From: GCA-016699445 sp964555055
GTDB lineage: Bacteria; UBA10199; JACPAL01; GCA-016699445
Assembly (NCBI GenBank): GCA_964555055.1
Contig: CAZKQW010000005.1
Location: 1 to 64,000, forward strand
DNA length: 64,000 bases
Direction of reading: 5' to 3'
Shown here: positions 41,704-52,277 of the stretch, piece after piece
Numbering within the stretch: the stretch's first letter is position 1
How the letters are laid out: each line of letters opens with the position of its first letter
Program-made: the position numbers and the translations under genes
The notes under the pieces: model-generated
What the model was told of the DNA's origin: nothing
The model's input: only the letters and a program-made list of their open reading frames with translations
The model's database searches: none

Positions 41704-42186
41704 CTAACATCCCCTGAAATCCTTCGAGATCCTCACCATCTCGATCGCGGTCAGGGCGGCTTCCTCGCCTTTATGGCCGTGGCGGCCGCCGACCCGTTCG
41801 AGAGCCTGCTCGTTGGTCTCCGTTGTTAACACACCGAAGACGATCGGTAAATCCATCTTTAGGCTCACATCCAAAATTCCCCGCGTGATGCCGTCGCACA
41901 CGTAATCGTAATGGGACGTATCGCCGCGGATGACGCACGCAAGCGAAATCAACGCGTCGTATTTCTTCGTCTTGGCCATTTTTTGGGCCGCGAGCGGCAC
42001 CTCGAAGGCCCCGGGCACCCATACGATATCGATTTTCCTCGCGGATTTCGCCTTGAGGATTTTTTCGGCGCCTTCCAAAAGTTTGGAGGTAATGTGATGG
42101 TTGAAGCGGGCGACGACGAGGCCAAAACGCATTCCCTTCGCCGAAATATCCCCGACCACTCCCGAAGTGCCTAAAGCCGTGCTCAT
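41704..42186 (-). CDS. ribH: 6,7-dimethyl-8-ribityllumazine synthase
   Basis: A 160-residue lumazine synthase that joins the ribityl pyrimidine to dihydroxybutanone phosphate. FNHHITSKLLEGA, WVPGAFEVPLAAQ and RGDTSHYDYVCDG are the substrate-binding motifs of the icosahedral family. Length is normal. It overlaps ribBA by four bases at its start, so the pair is translationally coupled. Confidence 0.96.
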   Translation of the reverse strand: MSTALGTSGVVGDISAKGMRFGLVVARFNHHITSKLLEGAEKILKAKSARKIDIVWVPGAFEVPLAAQKMAKTKKYDALISLACVIRGDTSHYDYVCDGITRGILDVSLKMDLPIVFGVLTTETNEQALERVGGRHGHKGEEAALTAIEMVRISKDFRGC

Positions 42187-43433
42187 ATATTCTTCAACAG
42201 ATGGCCCATCTTGTCGCGTTTGGTCTGGAGGTAGCGGATATTGTCCTCGTTCGGGGCGATCTCGATGGGCACTCGTTCTTCGATCGCCAATCCATAGCCT
42301 TCGAGGCCCACGACTTTCCGTGGGTTGTTCGTCATCAAGCGGATTTTCCGCACGCCGAGGGTCGCCAAGATTTGGGCTCCGATCCCGTAGTCCCTCAAAT
42401 CGGGCTTGAAGCCTAATTTCTCGTTGGCTTCCACCGTATCCAAGCCCTGGTCTTGAAGAGCGTAGGCCTTGATCTTATTTAAAAGCCCGATGCCGCGTCC
42501 TTCTTGGCGTATGTAAAGAAGAACCCCCGTGCCTTCCTTCCCGATCATCTTGAGGGCCGCCTGCAACTGCGGACCGCAATCGCACCGTTTCGATCCGAAC
42601 GTATCCCCCGTCAGACATTCGGAATGCACCCGCACGAGACAGGGTTTTTCCGGATCGACGTCCCCCATCACCAAAGCAAGATGGGAAGCATCGTCGACGT
42701 CGTTTTCGAAAATATTGATCTTAAAAGCCCCGCCGAACTCGCTCGGCAACGAGGCCTCCGCGACCTTGCGCACCAACTTCTCGTGCTGCATCCGGTAGCT
42801 GATCAAATCGGCGATGGTGACGATGCAGAGCTTATGTTCCCGAGCGAACTTCTCCAAGTCCGGCATACGGGCCATCGTCCCGTCGTCGTTCATGATCTCA
42901 CAGATCACGCCGGCCGGCTTCAGGCCCGCCAAACGCGCCAAATCCACGGACCCCTCGGTCTGGCCGCTGCGCACGAGAACACCGCCTTTGCGGGCTCTTA
43001 AGGGAAAAATATGTCCGGGTCGGTTGAAGTCTCCGGGACGGACGTTGTCCTCGATCGCCTTTAAAATGGTGATCGCGCGGTCGGCGGCCGAGATGCCGGT
43101 CGTCGTCCCGTCCTTCGCGTCGATGGAAATCGTGAAAGGGGTCCCGAAAGACGACGTATTGTCCGTGACCATCAAGGGTAACCCTAACTGCTCGCAGCGT
43201 TCCGGCGTTACAGAAAGACAGACGAGGCCCCGGCCGTATTTCGCCATGAAGTTGATGGCTTCGGGCGTCACCGCTTCGGCCGCCATGGCCAGATCGCCTT
43301 CGTTTTCGCGGTCTTCGTCGTCAACCAAGACGATCATCTTACCCGCCTTGATTTCAGCGATGGCTTTTTCGACCCTCTCCTTAAAACCTTCCGAGGGGAC
43401 GAGCTGCATGATTTTTTTCTTCTTATCGGACAT
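42183..43433 (-). CDS. ribBA: Bifunctional 3,4-dihydroxy-2-butanone-4-phosphate synthase / GTP cyclohydrolase II
   Basis: A 416-residue fusion. The N-terminal domain (about 1-215) has DDEDRENEGDLAMAAE and RPGHIFPLRA for dihydroxybutanone phosphate formation. The C-terminal domain (about 216-405) has VRVHSECLTGD and CDCGPQL for the zinc site and RQEGRGIGL for GTP cyclohydrolase II. All expected motifs are present. It overlaps ribE by 11 bases and ribH by 4, so ribE-ribBA-ribH form one operon. Confidence 0.96.
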   Translation of the reverse strand: MSDKKKKIMQLVPSEGFKERVEKAIAEIKAGKMIVLVDDEDRENEGDLAMAAEAVTPEAINFMAKYGRGLVCLSVTPERCEQLGLPLMVTDNTSSFGTPFTISIDAKDGTTTGISAADRAITILKAIEDNVRPGDFNRPGHIFPLRARKGGVLVRSGQTEGSVDLARLAGLKPAGVICEIMNDDGTMARMPDLEKFAREHKLCIVTIADLISYRMQHEKLVRKVAEASLPSEFGGAFKINIFENDVDDASHLALVMGDVDPEKPCLVRVHSECLTGDTFGSKRCDCGPQLQAALKMIGKEGTGVLLYIRQEGRGIGLLNKIKAYALQDQGLDTVEANEKLGFKPDLRDYGIGAQILATLGVRKIRLMTNNPRKVVGLEGYGLAIEERVPIEIAPNEDNIRYLQTKRDKMGHLLKNI

Positions 43434-44037
43434 AAAAAGGGGACCTTCTGGTTTGGGGCATCAGCCTCTGGATGTACTTGCCGATGATGTCAACTTCCAA
43501 GTTCACCGGGTCTCCGGGCTGCTTCATGTGGAGATTCGTGGCTTTCCACGTGTGAGGGATCACCACGAGCCGGAACGACGTTTTCGTTAAGGAATTCACC
43601 GTCATACTGATCCCGTCCACCGCTACCGACCCCTTTGGAATCATCAAACCTTGAAAGCGCTGCGGATAGGAAATGGTCACTTCCCAATTGGCTCCGACAC
43701 GTTTGAGGGAACGGATCTTACCCAGGCCGTCCACATGCCCCAACACCAAGTGCCCACCCAACCGGTCTTGCAAACTCAAAGGCCGCTCGAGGTTCACCAG
43801 CATCCCTTTCGCAGCTTTTTTCAGGCTCGTGACATTGAGGGTTTCATGGGAAAGATCGGCGAAGAAAGTCGTTCCTTTCCGACGGATAACGGTAAGGCAA
43901 CAGCCGTTAACCGCGATACTGTCCCCGACTTTCGTTTTTTGAAGGGGAAATTGGGCTTGGATGCCCAAACACAACCCCTGATCCAAAGGGGCGACCGAGC
44001 GGATCACCCCCAAACCTTCGATAATTCCGGTAAACAT
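43423..44037 (-). CDS. ribE: Riboflavin synthase
   Basis: A 204-residue riboflavin synthase (alpha chain) made of two similar barrel repeats. It opens with MFTGIIEGLGVIR, and the second half has GHLVLGHVDGLGKI and SVAVDGISMTVNS. Two lumazines are dismutated to riboflavin and the pyrimidine precursor. It heads the rib operon; no FMN riboswitch is recognised upstream. It lies 66 bases downstream of the subtilisin-like gene on the same strand. Confidence 0.95.
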   Translation of the reverse strand: MFTGIIEGLGVIRSVAPLDQGLCLGIQAQFPLQKTKVGDSIAVNGCCLTVIRRKGTTFFADLSHETLNVTSLKKAAKGMLVNLERPLSLQDRLGGHLVLGHVDGLGKIRSLKRVGANWEVTISYPQRFQGLMIPKGSVAVDGISMTVNSLTKTSFRLVVIPHTWKATNLHMKQPGDPVNLEVDIIGKYIQRLMPQTRRSPFYVR

Positions 44038-44103
44038 AGAGGGGCAAATCTTTAGGAATTAATGGGCCGGATGACAAGCACAATGAAAGCCGGCGGAATG
44101 GCC

Positions 44104-46812
44104 TTAGCGCCCTAAAATGAGGTTCGTCCGGTTCGTGCCTGCGTCCACTTGGAGGACTTGCGGGTTCGCCGAGTTCGGGTAGGCGAATGTCAGATCCCCA
44201 GGACCGATTTGCCGATCTCCATCCACATCGACTATCGCCTTAAGGTAATAACGCCCCGGTTGAACCCCCATGAGGAAACGGTAATCCGCCTGGTAATCCG
44301 TCGTCGTATAATAAAGTTCCACATCGGGATTGTCGGCATCTACGAGCGAAATGATCATGGTCCCGATATCTTGGGTACTCCCACGGTCGGCCGAACCCGT
44401 CAGGTTTTCAATGGCCCGACGGAGGTTTTCGATGCTGTCCCCGCTTGTTTGGGTGGAAGACACGCGCATAGAGACGTTGATGGTTTGCGAGCCGGTCGAA
44501 GAGTTCACGAGGATGGTTCCGGCATAGCTCCCGTCGGCTAGACCCGTACGCGTGACTTGGACGTTGATACGAGCCGGCGAGAGAGCCGAACTCACGGAAG
44601 CTCGCAGCCAATTCCCTCCCGTGGCGGTGGAAGGGGTGGCGGTGATGTTGGTCAAAGCCGTTCCATTGCCGCCGATCGCCAAGACGGTGGCGTCGTTCCC
44701 CGCCGGACCAAAAACGAGCTGAGAAGCGGAAACGCTCAGATGGGGCGTCCCCGAAGCGACGTCTCCTTTGGCCCGCACCAAAGCGTCGACGGGATTAATA
44801 AATCCAAAACCGAAATGCGCATCCCAAGGACGGGCGCCTCCGTTCAAGACGTTCGCCGTGGTCGTCGTCGTGTTCAAAGGAATCGCCGTGCTCTCCAGCA
44901 TCGCGATGATTTGATCGGCCGTGGGCCGGGCCGTCCCGGGAGCGATGGACATCATCATGGCAGCGAGACCGGTGACATGCGGCGTCGCTTGAGAAGTCCC
45001 CGGCATCTCTTTATACCCCGAGGACCCATCGGGATCATCCAATCGAGTCAAACTCCAAACACCGTCACTCCTACTACCTCCAGGCGCCACGAGAAAATGT
45101 GGTTGGACGACCTGCGATGTATAATTGGAATAATCGGCCGCAAACGTGAGATTTGGGTAGACTGCTCCGACGGCCAAGACATTCGCCGAATCCGCGGCGG
45201 GAAAAAATTTGCACGTCTCTTGGGCCTGCGTCGTGGGATTTAAACAAGTTTCCGAAAGGCTCTTCGCTTGATTACCCGCCGCAGCGATGACCAACACGCC
45301 CTCGCGCTTCGCTTGAGCGATCGCATCCCCGAGGACGCTGTTGTAGGTCCCTAAGGTCATAAACGCACCGAGACTGAGGTTGATGATATCCGCCTTAGGG
45401 CGGGACGCGTATGAGGGATTCGTGGCGGCGTTACAGGTGCCGTAGGTGTATTCCATCGAAGTATCATTACGCCGCGCCGTAAAAGGGCAATCCCCCATAT
45501 TCGGGAGGATTTTAGCGGCATACTTGATCGCTTCCGCGACGTCGAAGAGGGTCCCATCCCCGCAACGACCCATGGCCCGCAAAGGCAAGACCTTAATGCT
45601 CGACATTGGGCCCGCCATACCCACCATGCCTCCATTGTCCAAACCCGAGGCAATTAAGCCGGCCACGTGCGTTCCATGAAAATCGGAAAATCCAGGATCA
45701 GTGGGGTCCGTATCCGGACCGGCCGTCGGATCCAAATCCAAGTCTTGCCACGTACGATCTCCCCTACCTTCGACGCCGCATGTGGTGACGTTCGAATAAT
45801 GCTGGTCGTCGACGAAGTCATAATTATACGGCGCTCCTAAAAGGCGCACACCCAAATCCGCGGGACGCGGGGTCGTCACAATGCCCGTGTCGATCACCGC
45901 GACCGTTACGTCGCGTACGGCCAGGCTTGCGCCCGTCGTTGTGACCGTCTGTTTCCAGGCATCGATCATGTTGAGAAGACGCATATTCCATTGAGTCGCA
46001 AACCCCGTATCCGTGGGCCTGTCGATCGACTGCGTGTGCAGGATCACATTGGGCGTCACGGAAAGCACGTCGGGGTCGCTTTCCAATTCTTGGATGCTCC
46101 GTATAATGCCTTGGTTGACGGCCTGACTCGCTTCTTCTTGATGGTCCACTTGAGCGACCAAGCTGGATACGGATCCCACTTCTCTGAGGGCCGCTGGAGG
46201 CGTTTCAGGTTGGATAATAATGCGCTTGAGGCTTCCATCCCGCATTTTAACGATCACGTCCGGAGGCGGAGGATTTAGAGTCTCCGCAACCCCTTCATCC
46301 GGCGCTCCTTCCGACAAGCTGAGAGCTCCGACACCGACCGAACTATCCGCCAACACGTCGTTCACGCGCACTTGACCGCCAATCGTCGCCGCGCCATTCG
46401 CACTTGCGGCCGAAACCTTCATGTAGACATCCGAGCCCAAACTCATGCGGGTCTTTTCTAGATTTAACCAAGTGAGAATCGCCTGGAAGTTATTTAAACT
46501 GTCAAAATTAAAGGCGATATTGTTGTTGGACCTTAACGCATAAGTCCCTTCCGAAATCACCGCGGCGGTTCCTACAACAGGAACCGACATGACCCCCGTC
46601 TGCCGTACGCCTTCTTCATTCATGTTAAAACCAATCACGATACGCCCGCCGGAATTGGTCAAACGCTCCGCCACCCATTGTCCCTGCAGAGAAAGATCCA
46701 ATGCCGTTGGCGTTGCAACCTTGCTCCCGCAGCCTACGGAACCTCCTAAGGTCAAAAAAAAGAAAGAGCCCAAAGCGGCTAAAAAAAGGGAGAAAATGGG
46801 TAGACGTTTCAT
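44104..46812 (-). CDS. Subtilisin-like serine protease lipoprotein (S8 family)
   Basis: A 902-residue protein. Signal peptide and lipobox end at Cys28 (GGSVGC). An I9-type inhibitor-like propeptide follows at about 190-255 (ESDPDVLSVTPNVIL). The S8 triad is complete: Asp308 (AVIDTG), His379 (DFHGTHVAG), Ser607 (MPGTSQATPHV), with Asn514 for the oxyanion hole. After it come Ig-like repeats (about 690-790) and a C-terminal regulatory-type domain (VQPGRYYLKAIVDVDGDRQI). It should sit in the outer or inner membrane facing out. It lies between ribE and ribD, although unrelated to them. Confidence 0.93.
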   Translation of the reverse strand: MKRLPIFSLFLAALGSFFFLTLGGSVGCGSKVATPTALDLSLQGQWVAERLTNSGGRIVIGFNMNEEGVRQTGVMSVPVVGTAAVISEGTYALRSNNNIAFNFDSLNNFQAILTWLNLEKTRMSLGSDVYMKVSAASANGAATIGGQVRVNDVLADSSVGVGALSLSEGAPDEGVAETLNPPPPDVIVKMRDGSLKRIIIQPETPPAALREVGSVSSLVAQVDHQEEASQAVNQGIIRSIQELESDPDVLSVTPNVILHTQSIDRPTDTGFATQWNMRLLNMIDAWKQTVTTTGASLAVRDVTVAVIDTGIVTTPRPADLGVRLLGAPYNYDFVDDQHYSNVTTCGVEGRGDRTWQDLDLDPTAGPDTDPTDPGFSDFHGTHVAGLIASGLDNGGMVGMAGPMSSIKVLPLRAMGRCGDGTLFDVAEAIKYAAKILPNMGDCPFTARRNDTSMEYTYGTCNAATNPSYASRPKADIINLSLGAFMTLGTYNSVLGDAIAQAKREGVLVIAAAGNQAKSLSETCLNPTTQAQETCKFFPAADSANVLAVGAVYPNLTFAADYSNYTSQVVQPHFLVAPGGSRSDGVWSLTRLDDPDGSSGYKEMPGTSQATPHVTGLAAMMMSIAPGTARPTADQIIAMLESTAIPLNTTTTTANVLNGGARPWDAHFGFGFINPVDALVRAKGDVASGTPHLSVSASQLVFGPAGNDATVLAIGGNGTALTNITATPSTATGGNWLRASVSSALSPARINVQVTRTGLADGSYAGTILVNSSTGSQTINVSMRVSSTQTSGDSIENLRRAIENLTGSADRGSTQDIGTMIISLVDADNPDVELYYTTTDYQADYRFLMGVQPGRYYLKAIVDVDGDRQIGPGDLTFAYPNSANPQVLQVDAGTNRTNLILGR

Positions 46813-47097
46813 AGTAAGGGCTAATTAAGCAAAGAGCATGCCACCTGGACCTTTTTTAATAACATTCAAACATTTGAAACTATTAAGTATTTTTAGTTAC
46901 TCGCGGCAAATGGCGCAGAGAGTGTGGATCAAAATGATAAAAACGAGGCCGACAGACTCCAACCTGTCATAAGCAATCAGTGTGGGCTCGGCCCTACCTC
47001 TTTCTTTACTAAAGCAACTTTTCACGCAAACAAACGATAAGAAATAACCTCTAATATAGAGGATAGGGTCGGGCGAACTTTATGAATAAGGAGTTTT
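46813..47097. other. Noncoding gap between divergent genes
   Basis: The 285 bases hold no believable gene. Two operator-like inverted repeats are visible: TTCAAA-CA-TTTGAA (46865-46878), near the protease start, and CCTCTA-ATA-TAGAGG (47048-47062), before the downstream gene. A clear ribosome binding site AAGGAG precedes the ATG at 47098. Promoters in both directions are expected, but no consensus pair stands out. Confidence 0.4.
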
Positions 47098-48069
47098 ATG
47101 ACAGCCTATCTCTCGAGAACCCTCATAGGTTTTGAACGTATCACATCTTATACTCCAGACTTCTATTATCGTCCTCAAGCTCTCGATAGGAAGGTTGTGG
47201 AAAAACCCTCAGATTGGTTTTCTCCACAAGCTTCTGTCGCATCCCATGCTTTACCACATGCGACTTATGCGTCTTTGACCGGAAGCTTGAAGACTGATGT
47301 CGGACACTGGCAGTTATCTCCCGGGGTTCCAATCACTATGACCCAGAAAATCATAGCGGCGAATGATAATGATAGGGCGCCTTCGGCAGACGCGCTTCAC
47401 ACTCATTTGATCATGAGATGCCTCACATTGCTGGCATCTTTCATTCTCCCCCGCCTGGGGAAACAAGCTAGCCCGGCGGGTTTATTCCACATCGTCTACG
47501 TCTTATTTTTAAGTCTTCTCGCTACTCATACCCAAAGCGTCGCGGCTTCCAAAGATCCCGCTGATCCTAAAACCGATTTATTGGAAAAAGACTTGAAGAC
47601 CGCCAAGAGTTTGGTGGAAACCCATCGTTTATTCGATAACATTAAGGCAGAAGCCGTCATCAATTCCAATCCAAAAAGTCCGCTTTATGCGGCATATTAT
47701 CTTTTATTAGTTTTCTTAGAAAATGACGCTGCAATCGGTAAATTAATAATGGCAGGACCACATCCGGAAAAGTACCTCGCGGATTTAGCACATTCAGCTA
47801 AAAAGAATCCTCAAGCGTGGACTTTAGTAGAATGGCTCGCCCAGAACATCACACATGACCCACAAATTTTCGATGAGTTTGCAGAAGGGCGTCTACCTTT
47901 TAACACGTCTGTCCAATGGGCAATACATATGGCTTGCTGCTCTACGTGTGACACTCTTTCGCTCATGTTAAATTTAACGCAAAGGCGGGTCGCATTGGAG
48001 ACAAGAGATTTTGTAGCGGCATTAGGGCAGGATGATAATGACGACCCGCCTCCCACCGAAAGGGCTTAG
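47098..48069 (+). CDS. Unknown 323-residue protein with one internal membrane helix
   Basis: No family recognised. The start is set by AAGGAG 5 bases upstream. The first 115 residues are polar and Ser/Pro-rich with no signal peptide, followed by a hydrophobic helix (FHIVYVLFLSLLATHTQSVAA) and a helical C-terminal domain (LEKDLKTAKSLVETHRLF; LIMAGPHPEKYLADLAHSAKK). The membrane helix lies unusually deep, so the first part may stay in the cytoplasm. It converges with ribD, gap 23 bases. Confidence 0.6.
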   Translation: MTAYLSRTLIGFERITSYTPDFYYRPQALDRKVVEKPSDWFSPQASVASHALPHATYASLTGSLKTDVGHWQLSPGVPITMTQKIIAANDNDRAPSADALHTHLIMRCLTLLASFILPRLGKQASPAGLFHIVYVLFLSLLATHTQSVAASKDPADPKTDLLEKDLKTAKSLVETHRLFDNIKAEAVINSNPKSPLYAAYYLLLVFLENDAAIGKLIMAGPHPEKYLADLAHSAKKNPQAWTLVEWLAQNITHDPQIFDEFAEGRLPFNTSVQWAIHMACCSTCDTLSLMLNLTQRRVALETRDFVAALGQDDNDDPPPTERA

Positions 48070-48092
48070 TAAGTTACTTATCTTAAATGGAC

Positions 48093-49235
48093 TTACAACA
48101 GGCCTTCAATCATGACATCACAGCCTAGAGCCCGGACCTCGACTTCCTTTAATTGGAGGCGTTGACTTAACTTGCGAATTGAGAGCGGTTGAAGAGCCGA
48201 AACCTGGCCGTCTCCGAGATAAGAGGGGGAGATAAAATGAACGACGCGATCCACGAGCCTTTGCTTGAGAAAAGCCGTCGCCACCGTCGGACCGCCCTCC
48301 ACCAAGACCGAAAGGATCCCGCGGCTCGCCAATTGTTTCAAGAGATCCGGCAGATCCACGCGGCCCTTCTTATCGGAACGGCAGGAAAGGATCTCGAAGG
48401 AGACGCGCGAGAATTTCTTCTCGAAATCCTTCACCTTGCGGTCTTGCGCGCCCAAGGTCGTGGCGATCCAGGTGGGCGATTCGGAGAGCTGCCGCAACAC
48501 CTGCGCTTTCGTCGAAATACGCAAACCGCTGTCTAAAACCACGCGGATCGGGTCCTTTCCCCCCTCTTGTCGGGAAAGACGCGTCGTAAGCCGGGGATCG
48601 TCCTTTTCGATCGTCCCGAGGCCCACCAAAACGGCGTCGTTCTGGTCACGAAGCACGTGGCCCATGCGACGGGACTCCTCATTGGTGATCCATTGCGATT
48701 CCCCGTGGGCCAAGGCGATTTTACCATCCAAGGTCGATGCTATTTTGAGGGTGACGTAGGGCATTTTCCGGGAACGGTGCTTGACGTAGGCCTCATTGAG
48801 ATCTTGGCATTCCGCTTCCAGGACTCCGGTCCGCACACGCAGTCCTTGCTTCTTCAGCAAGCGAATGCCCCGGCCCGAGACCTTTTCGTCCGGGTCCTTC
48901 ATGCCGACGACGATATCACGAATACCGGAGCTTAAGATAGCTTCGACGCACGGGGGGGTCCGGCCCTGATGGCAACACGGCTCGAGCGTCACATAAAGAA
49001 CGGCCCCTTTTAAGGACGCCGATTGACTCGCTTGGGCCTCGCGGATCGCTTCCACCTCCGCGTGGGGCATGCCGGCTTTTCGGTGGAATCCCTTACCAAT
49101 CACCCGGCCGTTTTTTACAATCAAGGCCCCCACCATGGGATTGGGCGACGTCTTCCCGTAGGCGAGCCGGGCCAAATCCAAGGCCATCCCCATGAAGCCG
49201 TTATCCCGATCGTCGTTTCTCGTTCCGTTCGCCAT
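48093..49235 (-). CDS. ribD: Bifunctional deaminase/reductase of riboflavin synthesis
   Basis: A 380-residue fusion. The N-terminal deaminase has HAEVEAIREA and EPCCHQGRTPPC, the zinc-binding pair. The C-terminal reductase has TLKIASTLDGKIAL, NDAVLVGLGT and ILSVLVEGGPTVA. It performs the second and third steps of riboflavin synthesis. It completes the rib set with ribE/BA/H, but is separated from them by a protease and an unknown gene. Length and motifs are complete. Confidence 0.95.
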   Translation of the reverse strand: MANGTRNDDRDNGFMGMALDLARLAYGKTSPNPMVGALIVKNGRVIGKGFHRKAGMPHAEVEAIREAQASQSASLKGAVLYVTLEPCCHQGRTPPCVEAILSSGIRDIVVGMKDPDEKVSGRGIRLLKKQGLRVRTGVLEAECQDLNEAYVKHRSRKMPYVTLKIASTLDGKIALAHGESQWITNEESRRMGHVLRDQNDAVLVGLGTIEKDDPRLTTRLSRQEGGKDPIRVVLDSGLRISTKAQVLRQLSESPTWIATTLGAQDRKVKDFEKKFSRVSFEILSCRSDKKGRVDLPDLLKQLASRGILSVLVEGGPTVATAFLKQRLVDRVVHFISPSYLGDGQVSALQPLSIRKLSQRLQLKEVEVRALGCDVMIEGLL

Positions 49236-49323
49236 TTTGAACCGCGCTCATGTCGGGAAACACCGCGGGTTTCAATGTTTAAATTGACTTAAGGCGCGGA
49301 ATCCTCCTAATTTCGCGGGTCCT

Positions 49324-49719
49324 ATGTATATCAGCATCCTCAAGTCCAAGATCCACCGCGCCCGCGTCACGCACGCGGATCTCCATTACGAGGGGAGTTG
49401 CTCCCTGGATACGGATTTGATCCAAGCTGCCGGCTTGACCGTCCACGAGCACATCCACGTGTGGAACATCACACGCGGTTCGCGTCTAGAGACTTACGTC
49501 ATCCCGGCCCCTGCGGGTTCGGGCATCGTCCAGATGAACGGCGCCGCCGCCCATCATACGAAAAAGGGCGACTTAGTCATCATCACCAGCTTCGGCCATG
49601 TGCCGACCGCGGAGATTAAGAAGCACAAGCCGAAAATCGTTTTCGTCGACAAGAAAAACAAAATCACCCGCACCACGAATAAGAGTGGGACGCCGGGAGA
49701 GAAATTACCCATTCGCTAA
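49324..49719 (+). CDS. panD: Aspartate 1-decarboxylase
   Basis: A 131-residue pyruvoyl enzyme making beta-alanine for pantothenate. The chain must cut itself between Gly24 and Ser25 (YEGSCSLD) to form the pyruvoyl group; these residues are intact. GAAAHHTKKGDLVIITSFG matches the barrel core. A charged Lys-rich C-terminal tail is a little longer than usual. Monocistronic, followed by ilvC after 31 bases. Confidence 0.96.
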   Translation: MYISILKSKIHRARVTHADLHYEGSCSLDTDLIQAAGLTVHEHIHVWNITRGSRLETYVIPAPAGSGIVQMNGAAAHHTKKGDLVIITSFGHVPTAEIKKHKPKIVFVDKKNKITRTTNKSGTPGEKLPIR

Positions 49720-49750
49720 CCCATCAGCCAATTAATCAGAAGGAGATCTT

Positions 49751-50821
<1,071 letters not shown>

Positions 50822-50861
50822 CTGGGACCGTAGTTTTTTCATGAGTGGCTGCGTGCGGTAA

Positions 50862-52274
50862 ATGTCTATGTCCGATAACTCTTCGAAACCACGCCTTCGA
50901 TTCGCCCCTTCACCGACCGGTCATCTTCACATCGGAGGGGCCCGTACCGCCCTTTTCAACTGGCTTTACGCCCGGCAGACCGGCGGAACCTTCGTCTTGA
51001 GGATCGAAGACACGGACCGCGAACGCTCCACCGACGAATACGTCCACTCGATCATGGAGGGGATGGAATGGCTCCGTTTGGATTGGAACGAAGGGCCGTT
51101 CCATCAAGTGGACCGCATGGATCTCTATAAGAGTTACGTCGAAAAGCTCTTGAACGAAGGCAAGGCCTACAAGTGCTTCTGCACCGCCGAGGAAATCGAC
51201 GCCCGCAAAAAAGCCATGTTGGCGGCCGGCCAAAAGCCGAAATACGACGGCCTCTGCCGAAACGCGGACCAAAACCAACAAAAGCCCTTTTGCATCCGCT
51301 TCCTCTCCAAATCGGAAGGCACGACCGTCGTCCGGGACTTGATCAAGGGCGAGGTGAGTTTCGCGAACGCCGAAATGGACGACCTCGTCATCCAACGCAC
51401 GGACGGGACGCCCACGTACAATTTCTGCGTGGTCATCGACGATGCCTTGATGCGCATCACACACATCATCCGCGGCGACGACCACCTCAACAATACGCCC
51501 CGGCAGATCCTGCTTTACGAAGCGATGGGATTCACGCCCGCGCAGTTCGGCCACTTACCCATGATCCTAGGGGCGGATAAGACACGCCTCTCGAAACGAC
51601 ACGGAGCGACCTCCGTCTTGGCTTACCGGGAAATGGGATTCCTGCCCGACGCCCTCGTGAATTTCCTCGCCCGCATCGGGTGGTCTTACGGGGATCAAGA
51701 GATCTTCAGCCGCGACGAACTCATCGAGAAGTTTTCTTTTGAAAACGTCGGGACTTCGGGAGGCGTCTTCAATCAAGAAAAGCTCCTCTGGCTCAACGCC
51801 CATTATCTTAAGAATTTGGACAACAAAACCCTCCAAGTAATGGCTACGCCTTTTCTGGAAAAAGACGGATTCGCCCTGACGCCCGACGTTCCCTTGGAAA
51901 AAGCCATCGATCTTTCCAAGGAACGATCGCGCACCCTTTTGGAGCTCGCGGAGTCCTTGAAATTTTACCTCCATAAAACCGTCACGATCGACCCGGCGTT
52001 GAGGGAGAAATTCCTGACGCCTCTGGCCCTCGAACTCTTGAGGGAGCTCAGCCATCAGTTGGCCTCGCAGGAGGACTTCGGCGATGCCGCCTTAAAGGCG
52101 AAGGTCGACGGCTGGATCACGGGGAAAGGGTTGAAGCTGAAGGACGTCGCCCAACCCCTGCGCGTAGCTCTGACCGGATCCACGGTCTCTCCAGGCATCT
52201 TCGAACTCATGGCCGTGTTGGGGAAAGAAAAAGTCATCCAAAGGCTGCAAAACGTTGCCGAACCCATGAAATAA
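50862..52274 (+). CDS. gltX: Glutamyl-tRNA synthetase
   Basis: A 470-residue class I aminoacyl-tRNA synthetase. RFAPSPTGHLHIGGARTALF carries the HIGH motif (HIGG form), and TRLSKRHGATSV is the KMSKS-type loop (KRHG, common in GluRS). The C-terminal helical domain binds the anticodon. Either of two nearby ATGs (MSMS) may start it; no strong site is seen. Whether it discriminates tRNA-Gln cannot be told here. Confidence 0.95.
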   Translation: MSMSDNSSKPRLRFAPSPTGHLHIGGARTALFNWLYARQTGGTFVLRIEDTDRERSTDEYVHSIMEGMEWLRLDWNEGPFHQVDRMDLYKSYVEKLLNEGKAYKCFCTAEEIDARKKAMLAAGQKPKYDGLCRNADQNQQKPFCIRFLSKSEGTTVVRDLIKGEVSFANAEMDDLVIQRTDGTPTYNFCVVIDDALMRITHIIRGDDHLNNTPRQILLYEAMGFTPAQFGHLPMILGADKTRLSKRHGATSVLAYREMGFLPDALVNFLARIGWSYGDQEIFSRDELIEKFSFENVGTSGGVFNQEKLLWLNAHYLKNLDNKTLQVMATPFLEKDGFALTPDVPLEKAIDLSKERSRTLLELAESLKFYLHKTVTIDPALREKFLTPLALELLRELSHQLASQEDFGDAALKAKVDGWITGKGLKLKDVAQPLRVALTGSTVSPGIFELMAVLGKEKVIQRLQNVAEPMK

Positions 52275-52277
52275 CCC

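Noticed and set aside
44038..44103. Hairpin GCCGG/CCGGC between the protease and ribE as a terminator
   Set aside because: The stem is only 5 bases with a 19-base loop and no T-run.
49236..49323. Possible FMN riboswitch or hairpin before ribD
   Set aside because: The conserved RFN segments are absent, and the inverted bases (CCGCG/CGCGG) are short and interrupted.
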